Part shown: positions 40,749 through 51,182 of the stretch, piece after piece
Numbering within the stretch: the stretch's first letter is position 1
How the letters are laid out: each line of letters opens with the position of its first letter
Assembly: GCA_951812285.1 (NCBI GenBank)
Contig: OX638292.1
Coordinates: 678,774-742,773, forward strand
Reading direction: 5' to 3'
Origin: an uncultured Dehalococcoidia bacterium
Lineage (GTDB): Bacteria > Chloroflexota > Dehalococcoidia > Lucifugimonadales > UBA1127
Length of the DNA stretch: 64,000 bases
Notes under the pieces: model-generated
The model's database searches: none
The model's input: the letters and a program-made list of their open reading frames with translations, nothing else
Told to the model about the DNA's origin: nothing
Made by a program: the position numbers and the translations under genes

Positions 40749-42776
40749 CTAGCGACCCAGAGGGAGGAGGGGGTCTTCCTGGAGGGCCATGATGCGGCGG
40801 AGGTCTATGACCTGGTCTCGGAGCATGGCGGCCTTCTCGAACTCCAGGCGCTTGGAGGCTTCCTTCATCTGGCGCTCGTATTCGCGGATGAGGCGGGCGA
40901 TCTCGTCGCGGGAGAGGTCCTGTCCCGCGGCGGGGGCGGTGCGGCTGCCGGGAGTGTACTCGGCGCGGGAGTCAGCGATCTGCTTCACGCGCTCCGTGAT
41001 GTCGCGGACTTCTTTCTTGATGCCGGTGGGGATGATGCCGTGCTCCGTGTTGTGCGCCTCCTGGAGGCCCCGGCGGCGGTAGGTCTCGTCGATGGCGAAG
41101 CGCATGGAGTCGGTGACCCTGTCTGCGTACATGATGACGTGGCCGTCCTCGTGGCGGGCGGCGCGGCCGATGGTCTGGATGAGGGAGGAGCTCGACCGCA
41201 GGTAGCCCTCCTTGTCGGCGTCGAGGATGGCGACGAGGCTGACTTCCGGCAGGTCGAGGCCCTCGCGGAGGAGGTTGATGCCGACAACGACGTCGTAGAC
41301 GCCGAGGCGGAGGTCGCGGAGGATCTCGCTGCGCTCGAGGGTCTCGATGTCGGAGTGGAGGTAGTGGACGCGGACGCCCATCTCGAGGAGGTAGTCGGCG
41401 AGCTCCTCGGCCATGCGCTTGGTGAGGGTGGTGACGAGGCAGCGGTGGCCCATCTCGACGCGTTTGCGCACCTGTTCGAGGAGGTCGTCGACCTGGCCGT
41501 TGGTGGGCTTGACCTCGATTGTGGGGTCAAGGAGTCCGGTGGGGCGGATGACCTGCTCGACGGCGCGGGGCACGAGGCCTCGCTCGTAGGGGCCGGGCGT
41601 CGCGGAGACGAAAACGATCTGGTTGGTGCGGTCTGTGAACTCCGAGAAGTCGAGGGGGCGGTTGTCGAGGGCGGAGGGGAGGCGGAAGCCGTACTCGACG
41701 AGGGTCTTCTTGCGCGCAATGTCACCGTGGTACATGCCGCGCACCTGGGGGACGCTCATGTGGGACTCATCGATGAAGAGGAGGTAGTCCTCGGGGAAGT
41801 AGTCGAGAAGGGTCCACGGCGTGCTGCCGACCTCGCGGCCGCTGAGGTGGCGGGCGTAGTTCTCGATGCCGGAGCAGTAGCCGACCTGCTGAAGCATTTC
41901 CATGTCGTAGCGGGTGCGCTGCTCGAGGCGGGCGGCCTCGAGGACGCGCTCTTGCTGCCTGAGCCAGCGGAGGTGCTCGTCAAGCTCCTCGTTGATGCTG
42001 CGAATGGCGGCCTCGAGCTTCTCCTCGGAGGTGACGAAGTGCTTGGCGGGGTAGATCTCGACGACGTCACGCTCGGCGAGGACCTCGCCGGTGAGGGGAT
42101 CGACCTCGAGGATGCGCTCGACCTCGTCGCCGAAGAAGGAGATGCGGAGGGCGAGCTCCTCGTAGGCGGGGAAGATGTCGAGGGTGTCGCCACGGACGCG
42201 GAAGCGGCCGCGGGCGAGGTCCATGTCGTTGCGGTCGTACTGCATGGAGATGAGGCCCTGCACGAGGAGGCGGAGGCTGCGTCGCTCGCCGCGCGTCACG
42301 GTGGCGACGAAGCTGTAGTACTCCTCGGGGTCGCCGAGGCCGTAGATGCAGGAGACGGAGGCGACGATGAGGACGTCGCGGCGGGTGAGGAGGGCGCGGG
42401 TCGCCGCGTGGCGGAGGCGGTCGATCTCGTCGTTGATGGAGGCGTCCTTCTCGATGTAGGTGTCCGTGCGGGGGATGTAGGCCTCGGGCTGGTAGTAGTC
42501 GTAGTAGGAGACGAAGTACTCGACGGCGTTGTCCGGGAGGAAGTCGCGGAACTCCGTGGCTAGCTGGGCGGCGAGGGTCTTGTTGTGGGCGATGACGAGG
42601 GTGGGGCGCTGCACCTGCTCGGCGACCTTGGCCATGGTGAAGGTCTTGCCGCTGCCGGTGACGCCCATGAGGGTCTGGTAGCGATCGCCGCGGGTGACGC
42701 CCTCGGCGAGGGCGTCGATGGCCTGCGGCTGGTCGCCGGTGGGCACGAAGTCGGAAACGACCTTGAAGTCCGGCAC
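40749..42776 (-). CDS. uvrB: UvrABC excision nuclease subunit B
   Basis: A 675-aa nucleotide-excision-repair helicase. Walker A is [12 protein letters not shown], the damage-clamping beta-hairpin region has [10 protein letters not shown], helicase motifs include [11 protein letters not shown], and a C-terminal UVR domain (about 632-667, [17 protein letters not shown]) binds UvrC/UvrA. The start is taken as GTG 42776 ([17 protein letters not shown]), which has GGAG upstream and matches family length; ATG 42806 is an alternative. It diverges from the ABC exporter genes. Confidence 0.96.
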   Translation of the reverse strand: MPDFKVVSDFVPTGDQPQAIDALAEGVTRGDRYQTLMGVTGSGKTFTMAKVAEQVQRPTLVIAHNKTLAAQLATEFRDFLPDNAVEYFVSYYDYYQPEAYIPRTDTYIEKDASINDEIDRLRHAATRALLTRRDVLIVASVSCIYGLGDPEEYYSFVATVTRGERRSLRLLVQGLISMQYDRNDMDLARGRFRVRGDTLDIFPAYEELALRISFFGDEVERILEVDPLTGEVLAERDVVEIYPAKHFVTSEEKLEAAIRSINEELDEHLRWLRQQERVLEAARLEQRTRYDMEMLQQVGYCSGIENYARHLSGREVGSTPWTLLDYFPEDYLLFIDESHMSVPQVRGMYHGDIARKKTLVEYGFRLPSALDNRPLDFSEFTDRTNQIVFVSATPGPYERGLVPRAVEQVIRPTGLLDPTIEVKPTNGQVDDLLEQVRKRVEMGHRCLVTTLTKRMAEELADYLLEMGVRVHYLHSDIETLERSEILRDLRLGVYDVVVGINLLREGLDLPEVSLVAILDADKEGYLRSSSSLIQTIGRAARHEDGHVIMYADRVTDSMRFAIDETYRRRGLQEAHNTEHGIIPTGIKKEVRDITERVKQIADSRAEYTPGSRTAPAAGQDLSRDEIARLIREYERQMKEASKRLEFEKAAMLRDQVIDLRRIMALQEDPLLPLGR

Positions 42777-42873
42777 GCGGGGCTCCGATGCAATGATTGC
42801 TCCCATTGTACAGGAGAGACTGCGTGTAACCCAAGGACATAACAGTAGCGTTGTGCGCGCGTGCGAGCGTAGA

Positions 42874-44655
42874 ATGCGGGGCATGAGGATTCTGCTGCGA
42901 ATTCTGGGGCTGGCGTGGCGGCGGCCGCGGCACATGACATCGGCGTACGTGGCGCTCATCGCCAGCAGCGGGTTTGCGCTTGTGGTGCCGCGGCTGCTGG
43001 GCAATACCGTCGACGAGGTGCTGCGCGGGGGCAACTTCTCCGAGGTGGTGCAGCTTGCGCTGCTCATCCTGCTCGTGAGCGCGGGGCGCGGGGTGTTCGC
43101 GTACGGGCAGACGTACCTCTCGGAGTGGACGGGGCAGCTTGTTGCGTACGACCTGCGGAACTCGATCTTCAACAAGCTGCAGCGGCTGAGCTTCAGCTAC
43201 CACGACGGGCAGCAGACGGGCGACCAGATGTCGCGGGCGACGGCGGACGTGGAGGCGATCCGGAACTTCGTGCAGGGCGGGCTGCTGCGGGCGCTCAACA
43301 TCTTCATCCTGGTGTTCGGCGCGGCGGGGCTGTTGTTCTTTCTGAACTGGCGGCTGGCGCTGGTTGGGCTGCTGTTCGTGCCCATCGTGGCGTACCGGTC
43401 GGCGGTGGTGAGCCTCTCGCTGCGGGAGGTGTGGACGTACATCCTGCGGGTCACGGGCAAGATGACGACGGTGATGCAGGAGAACCTCGCCGGGGCGCGC
43501 GTCGTGCGGGCGTTTGGGGCGCAGGAGCACGAGAAGCAGAAGTTCGACGTGGTCATCACGGACCTCGCGGAGTCGCACCTGAAGGCGAACCGGCGGCAAG
43601 TGTTCAACTCGTCGTTCATCCAGATCATGTTCGGGGCGGCGACGGTGGCCATCCTTTGGTTCGGCGGCATGGAGATCGTGAACGGGCGGCTGACGCCGGG
43701 CGAGCTGACGCAGTTCATCTTCTACCTGGGACTCATCCAAGGGCCCGTGCGGATGTCCGGCATGATCCTCAACAACTTCTCGCGGGCCGTGTCGGCGGGG
43801 CAGCGCATCTTCGAGGTGCTGGACTCGCCGTCGCCGGTGGCGGACAAGGAGGGGGCCGTGCCGGTGGAGCGGGTCAAGGGGCACGTGCGGTTCGAGGACG
43901 TGTCGTTTGCGTACGCCAAGGAGCCGGTGCTGGACCACGTGTCGTTCGAGGCGGAGCCGGGGCAGGTTGTGGCGCTGCTGGGCATGCCGGGGAGCGGGAA
44001 GACGACCGTCGTGCACCTGCTGCCTCGCTTCTACGACGCCACCGACGGGCGCGTCACCATCGACGGGATGGACACGCGGGACTTCACGCTGGAGTCGCTG
44101 CGGCGCAACATCGGCATCGCGATGCAGGACGTGTTCCTGTTCTCGGCGACGATGGCGGACAATATCGCGTACGGGCGGCCGGGGACGACGCGCGAGGAGG
44201 TCGAGCGAGCGGCGAAGATCGCGCAGCTGCACGACTTCATCGTCTCGCAGCCGGACGGGTACGAGACGTGGATTGGGGAGCGCGGCATCACGCTGAGCGG
44301 GGGGCAGCGGCAGCGGTTGGCCATCGCGCGGACGGTGCTGCTGGACCCGCCGGTGCTGGTGCTGGACGACTCCACGTCGAGCGTGGACGCGAGCACGGAG
44401 CACCTGCTGCGGACGGCGCTGACGGAGGTGATGCGGGGGCGGACGACGTTCGTGATCGCGCACCGGTTGAGCACCGTGCGGAGCGCCGACGTCATCCTCG
44501 TGCTGGACGAGGGGCGCATCGCGGAGCAGGGGCGGCACGACGAGCTCGTCGAGCGGGATGGGCTGTACCGGAAGCTGTACGAGCTGCAGCTGCTGCCGGC
44601 TGAGCCGACCATCGACCAACTCGCTGCGGATAGCGGGAAGGGCGTGCGGCCATGA
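42874..44655 (+). CDS. ABC exporter half-transporter, degenerate Walker B
   Basis: A 593-aa half-transporter with six transmembrane helices in about residues 15-310 and a C-terminal nucleotide-binding domain. Walker A is [10 protein letters not shown] and the signature is canonical LSGGQ, but Walker B reads [12 protein letters not shown] with Asp (residue 499) in place of the catalytic Glu. This is the usual degenerate-site half of heterodimeric exporters such as TM287/288. Its TGA overlaps the next ATG (ATGA). The start is ATG 42874 or 42883. Substrate unknown: lipid or drug. Confidence 0.92.
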   Translation: MRGMRILLRILGLAWRRPRHMTSAYVALIASSGFALVVPRLLGNTVDEVLRGGNFSEVVQLALLILLVSAGRGVFAYGQTYLSEWTGQLVAYDLRNSIFNKLQRLSFSYHDGQQTGDQMSRATADVEAIRNFVQGGLLRALNIFILVFGAAGLLFFLNWRLALVGLLFVPIVAYRSAVVSLSLREVWTYILRVTGKMTTVMQENLAGARVVRAFGAQEHEKQKFDVVITDLAESHLKANRRQVFNSSFIQIMFGAATVAILWFGGMEIVNGRLTPGELTQFIFYLGLIQGPVRMSGMILNNFSRAVSAGQRIFEVLDSPSPVADKEGAVPVERVKGHVRFEDVSFAYAKEPVLDHVSFEAEPGQVVALLGMPGSGKTTVVHLLPRFYDATDGRVTIDGMDTRDFTLESLRRNIGIAMQDVFLFSATMADNIAYGRPGTTREEVERAAKIAQLHDFIVSQPDGYETWIGERGITLSGGQRQRLAIARTVLLDPPVLVLDDSTSSVDASTEHLLRTALTEVMRGRTTFVIAHRLSTVRSADVILVLDEGRIAEQGRHDELVERDGLYRKLYELQLLPAEPTIDQLAADSGKGVRP

Positions 44656-46517
44656 TGGGCTGGCACGGCCACGGATTCGGCGGGGGCGGCGGCTGGCGCG
44701 GCATGGGCGGCCGCATGGGCGCGCTGGACGAAGAAGGCGAGCTGGGGGCGTTCTACAACCACCGCGTCGTCTCGCGGCTGATCACCTACATCATGCCGCA
44801 CAAGGGACTGGCGATCCTGAGCCTGCTGACGATGTTGATCACCACGGCGACGATCGTGGTGCAGCCGTGGATCATCAAGTTGAGCATCGACGAGCTGGTG
44901 GACGCGCCGAGCCGGGGCGACGTGGGCGCGCTGGCATTCGTCATGGGGCTCTTCGTCGCGAACATCTGCGTGCGGTTCGTGGCGAACTACATGTACCAGA
45001 CGACGCTGGCGCGCGTGAGCCAGGGTGTGCTGTACACGCTGCGGTCGCGCATATTCGCGCACCTGCAGCGGCTGTCGACCTCGTTCTACGACAAGAACGA
45101 GGTGGGGCGCATCATGTCGCGCGGGCAGAACGACGTGAACCAGCTGCAGGAGTTCCTGAACCTGGTCATCAGCAGCCTAGCGGACATGCTGAGCCTCTTT
45201 GGGATCATCCTCGCCATGTTCCTGCTGGACGTGCAGCTTGCGCTCATCACGCTGACGGTGGTGCCGGTGCTCATCGGCATCATGGTGGTGTGGCAGCGGA
45301 TCGCGTGGGGAACGTTCATGCGGGTGCGGCAGGCCATCGCCATCGTGAACGCGAACCTGCAGGAGAACATCTCCGGCGTGCGGGTGGTGCAGGCGCTGAA
45401 CCGGGAAGAGACGAACATGCGCCGGTTCGACCAGGTCAACAACGGCCACCTGGACGCCAACCTGCACGCGAGCAGGCTCTCGGCGGCGCTGATGCCGACG
45501 GTGGAGATCCTGACGGCGGTGGCGATCGGGCTGGTGGTGGTGTTCGGCGGGAGCATGGCAATCAACGGGACGATGGAGGTCAGCGTCATTGTGGCGTTCG
45601 CGCTGTACGTGCAGCGGTTCTTCGACCCCATCCGGAACCTGACGATGCAGTACACGCAGTTCCAGCGGGCGATGACGTCAGGCGTGCGCATCTTCGCGCT
45701 GCTGGACACGCCGGTTGAGGTGGCGGACAAGAAGGATGCCGTCGAGCTGCCGCCGGTGCGGGGCGACGTGGCGCTAGACGACGTGCGGTTCCACTACGTG
45801 CCGGACGTCGAGGTGGTGCGCGGCGTCAGCCTGGACGTCAAGGCGGGCGAGACCGTGGCGCTGGTGGGCGAGACGGGCGCGGGGAAGACGACGCTGGTGG
45901 CGCTGCTCAACCGCTTCTACGACGTCACGGGCGGGCGCATCACGATCGATGGGTACGACCTGCGGGACGTGACGCAGGACTCGCTGGCGCGGCAGACGGC
46001 GATGGTGCTGCAGGAGCCGTTCCTGTTCTCGGGCAGCATCCGGGACAACATCGCGTACAACCACGCGGAGGCGCCGCTGGAGACGGTGGAAGAGGCGGCG
46101 CGGGCGGTCGGGGCGCACGAGTTCATCATGAAGCTGCCGGAGGGGTACGACACGCCGGTGTCGGAGCGGGGGCAGAGTTTGAGCGTCGGGCAGCGGCAGC
46201 TCATCAGCTTCGCGCGGGCGCTGCTGGCGGACCCGCGAATCCTGGTGCTCGACGAGGCGACGGCGAACATCGACAGCTACAGCGAGAGCCTTATCCAACA
46301 GGCGCTGACGGAGGTGTTCAAGGACCGCACGTCCTTCGTCATCGCGCACCGGCTGAGCACGATCCGCAACGCGGACCGCATCGTGGTGCTGGGGCACGGG
46401 CAGGTGCTGGAGCAGGGGACGCACGACTCGCTGATGTCGGCGGGCGGGGCGTACGCGAACCTGTATAACGCGTACTTCGCGGCGGGGGCCGGGGTGCGCG
46501 AGGAGGCTGGGGGGTAG
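44652..46517 (+). CDS. ABC exporter half-transporter, catalytic Walker B
   Basis: A 621-aa partner of the preceding gene. A Gly/His-rich N-terminus ([20 protein letters not shown]) precedes six transmembrane helices (about 45-340) and the nucleotide-binding domain. Walker A is GETGAGKTTL and Walker B ILVLDEATANID has the catalytic Glu, while the signature is LSVGQ instead of LSGGQ (Val512). The non-canonical signature pairs with the Asp-containing site of the partner, so one ATP site is degenerate and the other consensus. Confidence 0.92.
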   Translation: MMGWHGHGFGGGGGWRGMGGRMGALDEEGELGAFYNHRVVSRLITYIMPHKGLAILSLLTMLITTATIVVQPWIIKLSIDELVDAPSRGDVGALAFVMGLFVANICVRFVANYMYQTTLARVSQGVLYTLRSRIFAHLQRLSTSFYDKNEVGRIMSRGQNDVNQLQEFLNLVISSLADMLSLFGIILAMFLLDVQLALITLTVVPVLIGIMVVWQRIAWGTFMRVRQAIAIVNANLQENISGVRVVQALNREETNMRRFDQVNNGHLDANLHASRLSAALMPTVEILTAVAIGLVVVFGGSMAINGTMEVSVIVAFALYVQRFFDPIRNLTMQYTQFQRAMTSGVRIFALLDTPVEVADKKDAVELPPVRGDVALDDVRFHYVPDVEVVRGVSLDVKAGETVALVGETGAGKTTLVALLNRFYDVTGGRITIDGYDLRDVTQDSLARQTAMVLQEPFLFSGSIRDNIAYNHAEAPLETVEEAARAVGAHEFIMKLPEGYDTPVSERGQSLSVGQRQLISFARALLADPRILVLDEATANIDSYSESLIQQALTEVFKDRTSFVIAHRLSTIRNADRIVVLGHGQVLEQGTHDSLMSAGGAYANLYNAYFAAGAGVREEAGG

Positions 46518-46568
46518 GGGCTACTTCGGCGCCGACCGGCAACTTCTTCAGACCCTCTGCGATTTCCT

Positions 46569-47117
46569 CTACTTGGCGGTATTTTCGACGCTTTCGCCCG
46601 TTCTTGCTTTATGCATGGCCCAGAGCTTTCGGGCGAATACCACGGTGGGGGGAATGCCCACCACCAGCATCCCGACCGAGATGAGGAAGCCCGCTGCATT
46701 CTCATGGGTCAACAGCGCCGCCAGCGGGCCGAGGTTCAGGACGAGAATCCCGATGCCGAGCACGGTGAGAATCGTGAAGGGGGCGCTTACGACGATGGTC
46801 TGCGCTCCCCTCACCCCCTGGACACCGAGGGCGGCCAGCGGGACGGTCAGCGCGACCACGGCGCCCATCACGCCCGCGTAGCCGAGGACTGTCGACCAGT
46901 TGCACGATGCGTCGTCGAGCACCAGGCCGAGCCCCCACGAGCAGGAGTTGCCCTCTTCTTCCAGCGCCGCGAAGGAGCCGACGACCTCGGCCAGGGCGAT
47001 GACCGCAAGAATGCCAGCGATCACGCGGGCGACGATGGCGGCGGTCTCTCTCTTAGACCGGCCGACGCCCTCAGCGCCGACGCTTGCTTGCGTACCGGGG
47101 GTCGGGTCTGTGTTCAT
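46569..47117 (-). CDS. Uncharacterised four-helix membrane protein
   Basis: A 182-aa protein with a polar N-terminus (about 1-25) and four predicted transmembrane helices (about 27-47, 75-96, 106-126 and 137-160), plus two Cys in a possible extracytoplasmic loop (NSCSWGLGLVLDDASCNW). The start is ATG 47117, with GGAGGGG upstream. No family is recognised. It converges on the ABC exporter pair, with 51 bp between the stops. Confidence 0.65.
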   Translation of the reverse strand: MNTDPTPGTQASVGAEGVGRSKRETAAIVARVIAGILAVIALAEVVGSFAALEEEGNSCSWGLGLVLDDASCNWSTVLGYAGVMGAVVALTVPLAALGVQGVRGAQTIVVSAPFTILTVLGIGILVLNLGPLAALLTHENAAGFLISVGMLVVGIPPTVVFARKLWAMHKARTGESVENTAK

Positions 47118-47240
47118 GGCCGCATCCCCTCCATCCACCACACGGCTTGGGCCACGCTCGATGATACAGAGGGACTACACCGCAAATGGTGGGAGATGTC
47201 AATTCCCTGGAAGGTAACGCCATGCGGTGGGGTGTTAGGA

Positions 47241-48389
47241 CTATGGCTGGGGGGCGGGGACTATGCGGAGGACCTTGTCATCGAAGCGGGCGGGGCTGCC
47301 TCGGCCGTCGCGGTTGCTGGTGGTGAAGTAGAGGTAGCCGTCGGGGCCCTGCGCGATTGCGCGGAGGCGGCCGAACTCGTCCTCAAGCAGCTTCTCGTCG
47401 CCGACGACTGCCCACGCGCCATCGGGGCCCTCGGCGAAGGTGAGGCGGCGGATGTGCTGCTCCTTGAGCGTCGTGAAGAAGAAGCTGTTGGTCCAGTGGA
47501 GGGGCAGCGGGCCGCCGGAGTAGAAGGCCGCGCCCGCGAGGGCGACTGTCGGAGTGTAGGTGGTGAGCGGCTCCTCAAAGGCCGGGTTGTCGGACTCGCC
47601 GCGCACCTCCGGCCAGCCGTAGTTTGCGCCGGCCACGAGCAGGTTGATCTCGTCATTGTCCGAGGCGCCGTGCTCCGTGATGAAGGGCTCGGCGGTGTCC
47701 GGGTGCCAATCGATGCCCTGTGGGTTGCGGTGGCCGAGGGTGAAGAGCGGGTTGCCGGCGATGGGGTTGTCGTCGGGGATGGAGCCGTCGTCGTTGAGGC
47801 GGAGCACCTTGCCGGACGGCGACGCGGGGTCCTGCGCGGTGTCTGCGCTCTGGGCGTCGCCCATGGTGACGTAGAGCTTGGCGTCCGGGCCGAAGCGGAT
47901 GCGGCAGCCGTTGTGATTGCGGGCGCCGGGAATGCCGTCGAACACGACGGTGTGGTTGACGCCTGCGCCGTTGGCGTCCGTGAGGCGGGCGACGCGGTTG
48001 GTGGGGCCGCGTTGCTCGTCGATGTAGGTGTAGCAGACGTAGAGGTGGCCGTTTTCGGCGAAGTCGGGGTGCAGTGCGATGCCCATGAGACCGGCCTCGC
48101 TCTGGGCCCAGACGTCGAGCTCGGCGAAGGGCTCCTCGGCGAGGGCGTCGTCCTGCACGATGCGGATGCGGCCGGGGCGCTCGGTGACGAACATGCGGCC
48201 GTCAGGGGCGAAGGCGATGTCCCAAGGGACGCGGAGGCCCTGCACGACGGTCTCGACGGCGTAGCCGCTGGAGGGGACGGTGGAGCCCTCGACGGCGGTG
48301 CCCTCGTCGCCGCAGGCGGCGAGCGTCAGCGTGAGGAGGAGGGCGGTGGCGACGACTGGCAGGTGGAGGCGTTGCAGTCCGGGCATCAT
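47241..48389 (-). CDS. Lipoprotein PQQ-type glucose/sorbosone dehydrogenase
   Basis: A 382-aa secreted six-bladed beta-propeller of the GSDH/YliI family. It has a signal peptide with lipobox LTLAAC (Cys about residue 26), so it is probably membrane-anchored outside the cytoplasm. Family blocks: [56 protein letters not shown]-like [14 protein letters not shown], and [14 protein letters not shown]. It probably oxidises aldose sugars. Its ATG overlaps the rnhA stop (ATGA). No PQQ biosynthesis genes lie in the window. Confidence 0.9.
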   Translation of the reverse strand: MMPGLQRLHLPVVATALLLTLTLAACGDEGTAVEGSTVPSSGYAVETVVQGLRVPWDIAFAPDGRMFVTERPGRIRIVQDDALAEEPFAELDVWAQSEAGLMGIALHPDFAENGHLYVCYTYIDEQRGPTNRVARLTDANGAGVNHTVVFDGIPGARNHNGCRIRFGPDAKLYVTMGDAQSADTAQDPASPSGKVLRLNDDGSIPDDNPIAGNPLFTLGHRNPQGIDWHPDTAEPFITEHGASDNDEINLLVAGANYGWPEVRGESDNPAFEEPLTTYTPTVALAGAAFYSGGPLPLHWTNSFFFTTLKEQHIRRLTFAEGPDGAWAVVGDEKLLEDEFGRLRAIAQGPDGYLYFTTSNRDGRGSPARFDDKVLRIVPAPQP

Positions 48390-48895
48390 CGGCGCGCCTT
48401 CACTCGTTGCTTAGGGCCGGGCGCTGCCTCGTAGGGGCCGTCCGGGGGCAGGTTTTGTCCCTGGGCGGCGGCGACGGCGAGGCGGTCGGCGCGCTCGTTC
48501 TCGGCGACGCCGGCGTGACCGGGGACCCAGCGAAAGTCGACGTCGTGCGCGGCGGCGAGGGCGAGGAGGCGCTCCCAGAGGTCAGGGTTGAGGGCGCGCT
48601 CGGTCTTGTTGCGCATCCAGCCGTTGGCCTTCCACTTGCGCGCCCAGCCCTTCGCCATGGCGTCGACGACGTAGCGGGAGTCGCTGTGGAGGGTGACGCG
48701 GCAGGGCTGCTTGAGGGCTTCCAGCGCCACGATGCAGGCGAGGATCTCCATGCGGTTGTTGGTGGTCAGGCGGTAGCCGCCGGAGATCTCCTTGCGGTGA
48801 TCGCCGGAGGACATGACGACGCCGTAGCCGCCGGGGCCGGGGTTGCCGATGGCGGAGCCGTCGGTGTGGACGGTGACGCGCGGGAGGTCGCTCAC
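48386..48895 (-). CDS. rnhA: Ribonuclease HI
   Basis: A 169-aa RNase H that degrades RNA in RNA-DNA hybrids. The four catalytic acids are visible: VHTDGS, NRMEIL, LHSDSRY and ENERAD; the HGH-loop region is VPGHAG. The start is GTG 48895, which overlaps the ruvB TGA (GTGA), so the two are coupled. The C-terminus has about 15 extra basic residues (KQRVKARR) compared with E. coli. Part of a ruvB-rnhA-GSDH operon. Confidence 0.95.
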   Translation of the reverse strand: MSDLPRVTVHTDGSAIGNPGPGGYGVVMSSGDHRKEISGGYRLTTNNRMEILACIVALEALKQPCRVTLHSDSRYVVDAMAKGWARKWKANGWMRNKTERALNPDLWERLLALAAAHDVDFRWVPGHAGVAENERADRLAVAAAQGQNLPPDGPYEAAPGPKQRVKARR

Positions 48896-49944
48896 TGGGC
48901 TTCCATCCCGTCCATGGTGAGCTGCGGAGACGGGGGCGGGGCCTTGCCGGGGGTGTACTCGAGGCCGAGGTGCTCGTAGGCGAGGCGGGTGGCGACGCGG
49001 CCGCGGGGAGTGCGCTCGAGGAAGCCGAGCTGGAGGAGGAAGGGCTCGTAGACGTCCATGACGGTGTCGGCGTCCTCGCTGATGGAGGCGGAGATGGTGT
49101 CGAGGCCGACGGGTCCGCCGCCGAACTTCTCGACGATAGAGCGGAGGACCTGGTGGTCGACCATGTCGAGGCCGAGGCTGTCGACCTCCAAGCGCGCGAG
49201 GCACTCGAGGGCGACGTCCTTCGTGATGGCGCCGTTGGCGGCGACCTGCGCGTAGTCGCGGACGCGGCGGAGGAGGCGGTTGGCGACGCGCGGGGTGCCA
49301 CGGGAGCGTCGGGCGATCTCGGCGAGGCCGTCGTCGTCGGCCTCGACCTGCAGGATGCTCGCTGAGCGGGAGATGATCTGCTGGAGGTCGGCGGTCTCGT
49401 AAAACTCGAGGCGGTGGACGAGGCCGAAACGGTCGCGCAGGGGAGCGCTGACCATCGCGTACCGGGTGGTCGCGCCGATGAGGGTGAAGGGTTTGAGGTT
49501 GAGGCGGAGGCTGCGCGCGCCGGGGCCCTTGCCGATGACGATGTCGATGGCGAACTCCTCCATCGCGGGGTAGAGGACCTCCTCGACGACGCGGCTGAGG
49601 CGGTGGACCTCGTCGATGAAGAGGATATCGTTGGGCTGGAGGCCGGTGAGGACGGCGGCGAGGTCGCCGGGGCGCTCGATGGCGGGGCCGGAGGTGATCC
49701 GGACGTTGACGTCCATCTCGTGGCCGATGATGTGGGCGAGGGTGGTCTTGCCGAGACCGGGGGGGCCGTAGAGGAGGACGTGCTCGAGGGCTTCGCCGCG
49801 CTGGCGGGCGGCGGTGATGCCGATGGTGAGGTTCTCCTTGACGCGGCCCTGCCCGACGTACTCCGCGAGGCGGCGAGGCCGCAGGGTGCGGTCCAGCCCC
49901 GTGTCCTCTATCTGCTCCGCGCTGGAGACCAGCCGCTCTTCCAT
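48892..49944 (-). CDS. ruvB: Holliday junction branch-migration ATPase RuvB
   Basis: A 350-aa AAA+ motor. Walker A is [11 protein letters not shown], Walker B is [11 protein letters not shown], sensor 1 is LIGATTR, the arginine-finger region is APLRDRFG, and the C-terminal winged helix (about 255-335) ends in [13 protein letters not shown]. The start is ATG 49944 with AGGAG upstream; the extra upstream TTG-initiated residues are not needed. The partners ruvA and ruvC are 46 kb away in this window. Confidence 0.97.
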   Translation of the reverse strand: MEERLVSSAEQIEDTGLDRTLRPRRLAEYVGQGRVKENLTIGITAARQRGEALEHVLLYGPPGLGKTTLAHIIGHEMDVNVRITSGPAIERPGDLAAVLTGLQPNDILFIDEVHRLSRVVEEVLYPAMEEFAIDIVIGKGPGARSLRLNLKPFTLIGATTRYAMVSAPLRDRFGLVHRLEFYETADLQQIISRSASILQVEADDDGLAEIARRSRGTPRVANRLLRRVRDYAQVAANGAITKDVALECLARLEVDSLGLDMVDHQVLRSIVEKFGGGPVGLDTISASISEDADTVMDVYEPFLLQLGFLERTPRGRVATRLAYEHLGLEYTPGKAPPPSPQLTMDGMEAQ

Positions 49945-50033
49945 AGGCTCCTGTGCGCCCAACTATTGCAGCCATTCTAGCAGGGCCGGCGCGGGGGTTG
50001 CACCATGCGAGCAGCCCGTTAACGCTCCAAAGG

Positions 50034-50062
50034 TTGACATGCCCGCAAATAGGGCGTATATC
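50034..50062 (+). promoter_or_regulatory. Promoter of the FAH-family gene pair
   Basis: TTGACA (50034-50039), a 17-nt spacer and TATATC (50057-50062), 64 bp before ATG 50126. It lies between ruvB and the FAH genes and points towards the latter. Confidence 0.75.
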
Positions 50063-50125
50063 TGCGAGCACCAATGCGTGACAGCGGTCTTTCTATGGCT
50101 GTTGCACGAAAACAGGAGGATAGGC

Positions 50126-51097
50126 ATGAAGATCGGTTTCTACGACGACTTCAAGGCGTGCATCGTCAAAGACGACGGCGTCGTGGACATCACGGAGCAG
50201 GTGGGGCACCTGGACGAGGGTGACCCGCAGACCTACATCGAGAGCATCATCCGTGAGTTCGACGGGCTGCGTCCGGCGCTGGAGGAGGCGGCTGCCTCGG
50301 GCTCGGTGACGCCGCTCGACCAGGTGCGGCTGCGGCCGCCACTGCCGCGACCGGGCAAGGTCCTGTGCGGGGAGGGGAATTTTAAGGAGGGTGTCGACAT
50401 CGACCCGCCAAAGCCGCTGCGCACATTCTTCAAGTCGCCCGACGCGGTCATCGGCCCCGGCGACACGGTGGTGTTGCCGACGTTCCGGCCGGTCATCTTC
50501 AACCACGAGGCGGAGCTGGGCGTGGTCATCGGCAAGGAGGCCAAGCGGGTGTCGGCCGAGGACGCGCTGAGCTACGTCTTCGGGTACACGACGACCGTCG
50601 ACGTCTCGGCGCGGGCGCCGGAGGCGGACGAGGCCGAGGTGCCGGGGACGCCGCCTTCGCACTACGACAAGAGCTTCGACACATTCCTGCCGATGGGGCC
50701 GGCCATCACCACCGCGGACGAGGTCGCGGACCCGAACAACCTGCAGATCAAGTACTACGTCAACGGCAAGCTGCGGCAGGACTACAACACGAGCGACATG
50801 GAGGCGGGGATCGCCAACATGATTGCGACGCTGTCGCACGTCATGACGCTGAAGCCGGGCGACCTGATCATGGGCGGGACGAACCACGGCAACCTGGGTC
50901 CGCTGCAGGACGGCGACTTCGGCGAGGTGGAGATTGATGGTCTCGGCCGGCAGGGCCACAACATCGTCGACTCCATGAAGCGCACGTGGGACGCGGACGC
51001 GCTGCGGGACCCGGCGCTGAACGCGGCCAACCGCGAGGCGCAGAAGGGGCAGGCCAACACGGGCTCGTGGCCGTTCCAAGCGCCGTACAACCCGTAG
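50126..51097 (+). CDS. Fumarylacetoacetate hydrolase-family protein, paralogue 1
   Basis: A 323-aa FAH-family enzyme: a small N-terminal domain (MKIGFYDDFKACIVKDDGVVDI) and the FAH catalytic domain with FNHEAELGVVIGK (metal-binding Glu residues), KSFDTFLPMGP and TLKPGDLIMGGTNHG. FAH-fold enzymes hydrolyse or decarboxylate 2-oxo acid intermediates with Mg2+. The start has AGGAGG before ATG 50126. The tandem copy at 51183 is very similar. The substrate is not deducible. Confidence 0.93.
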   Translation: MKIGFYDDFKACIVKDDGVVDITEQVGHLDEGDPQTYIESIIREFDGLRPALEEAAASGSVTPLDQVRLRPPLPRPGKVLCGEGNFKEGVDIDPPKPLRTFFKSPDAVIGPGDTVVLPTFRPVIFNHEAELGVVIGKEAKRVSAEDALSYVFGYTTTVDVSARAPEADEAEVPGTPPSHYDKSFDTFLPMGPAITTADEVADPNNLQIKYYVNGKLRQDYNTSDMEAGIANMIATLSHVMTLKPGDLIMGGTNHGNLGPLQDGDFGEVEIDGLGRQGHNIVDSMKRTWDADALRDPALNAANREAQKGQANTGSWPFQAPYNP

Positions 51098-51127
51098 GTC
51101 ACCGACCAGAGGACGACAAGCGTTGGG

Positions 51128-51145
51128 GCCCGCGCCTGCGCGGGC
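51128..51145 (+). other. Hairpin between the two FAH genes
   Basis: GCCCGCGC-CT-GCGCGGGC, a perfect 8-bp stem 30 bp after the first FAH stop, without a T-run. It may partly attenuate the second gene or be another short hairpin repeat. Confidence 0.45.
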
Positions 51146-51182
51146 ACAATAAAACAGGCAATTCAGCAAGAGGAGAGAGGCC

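Noticed and set aside
40269-42563. A 764-codon open frame antisense to uvrB, extending into the repeat gap
   Set aside because: Acidic, Gly/Ala/Val/Asp/Glu-rich low-complexity reading of the uvrB complement; no family features.
46611-48434. A 607-codon open frame antisense to the membrane protein and sugar dehydrogenase genes
   Set aside because: Antisense to a lipoprotein with clear signal and propeller motifs; composition is of shadow type.
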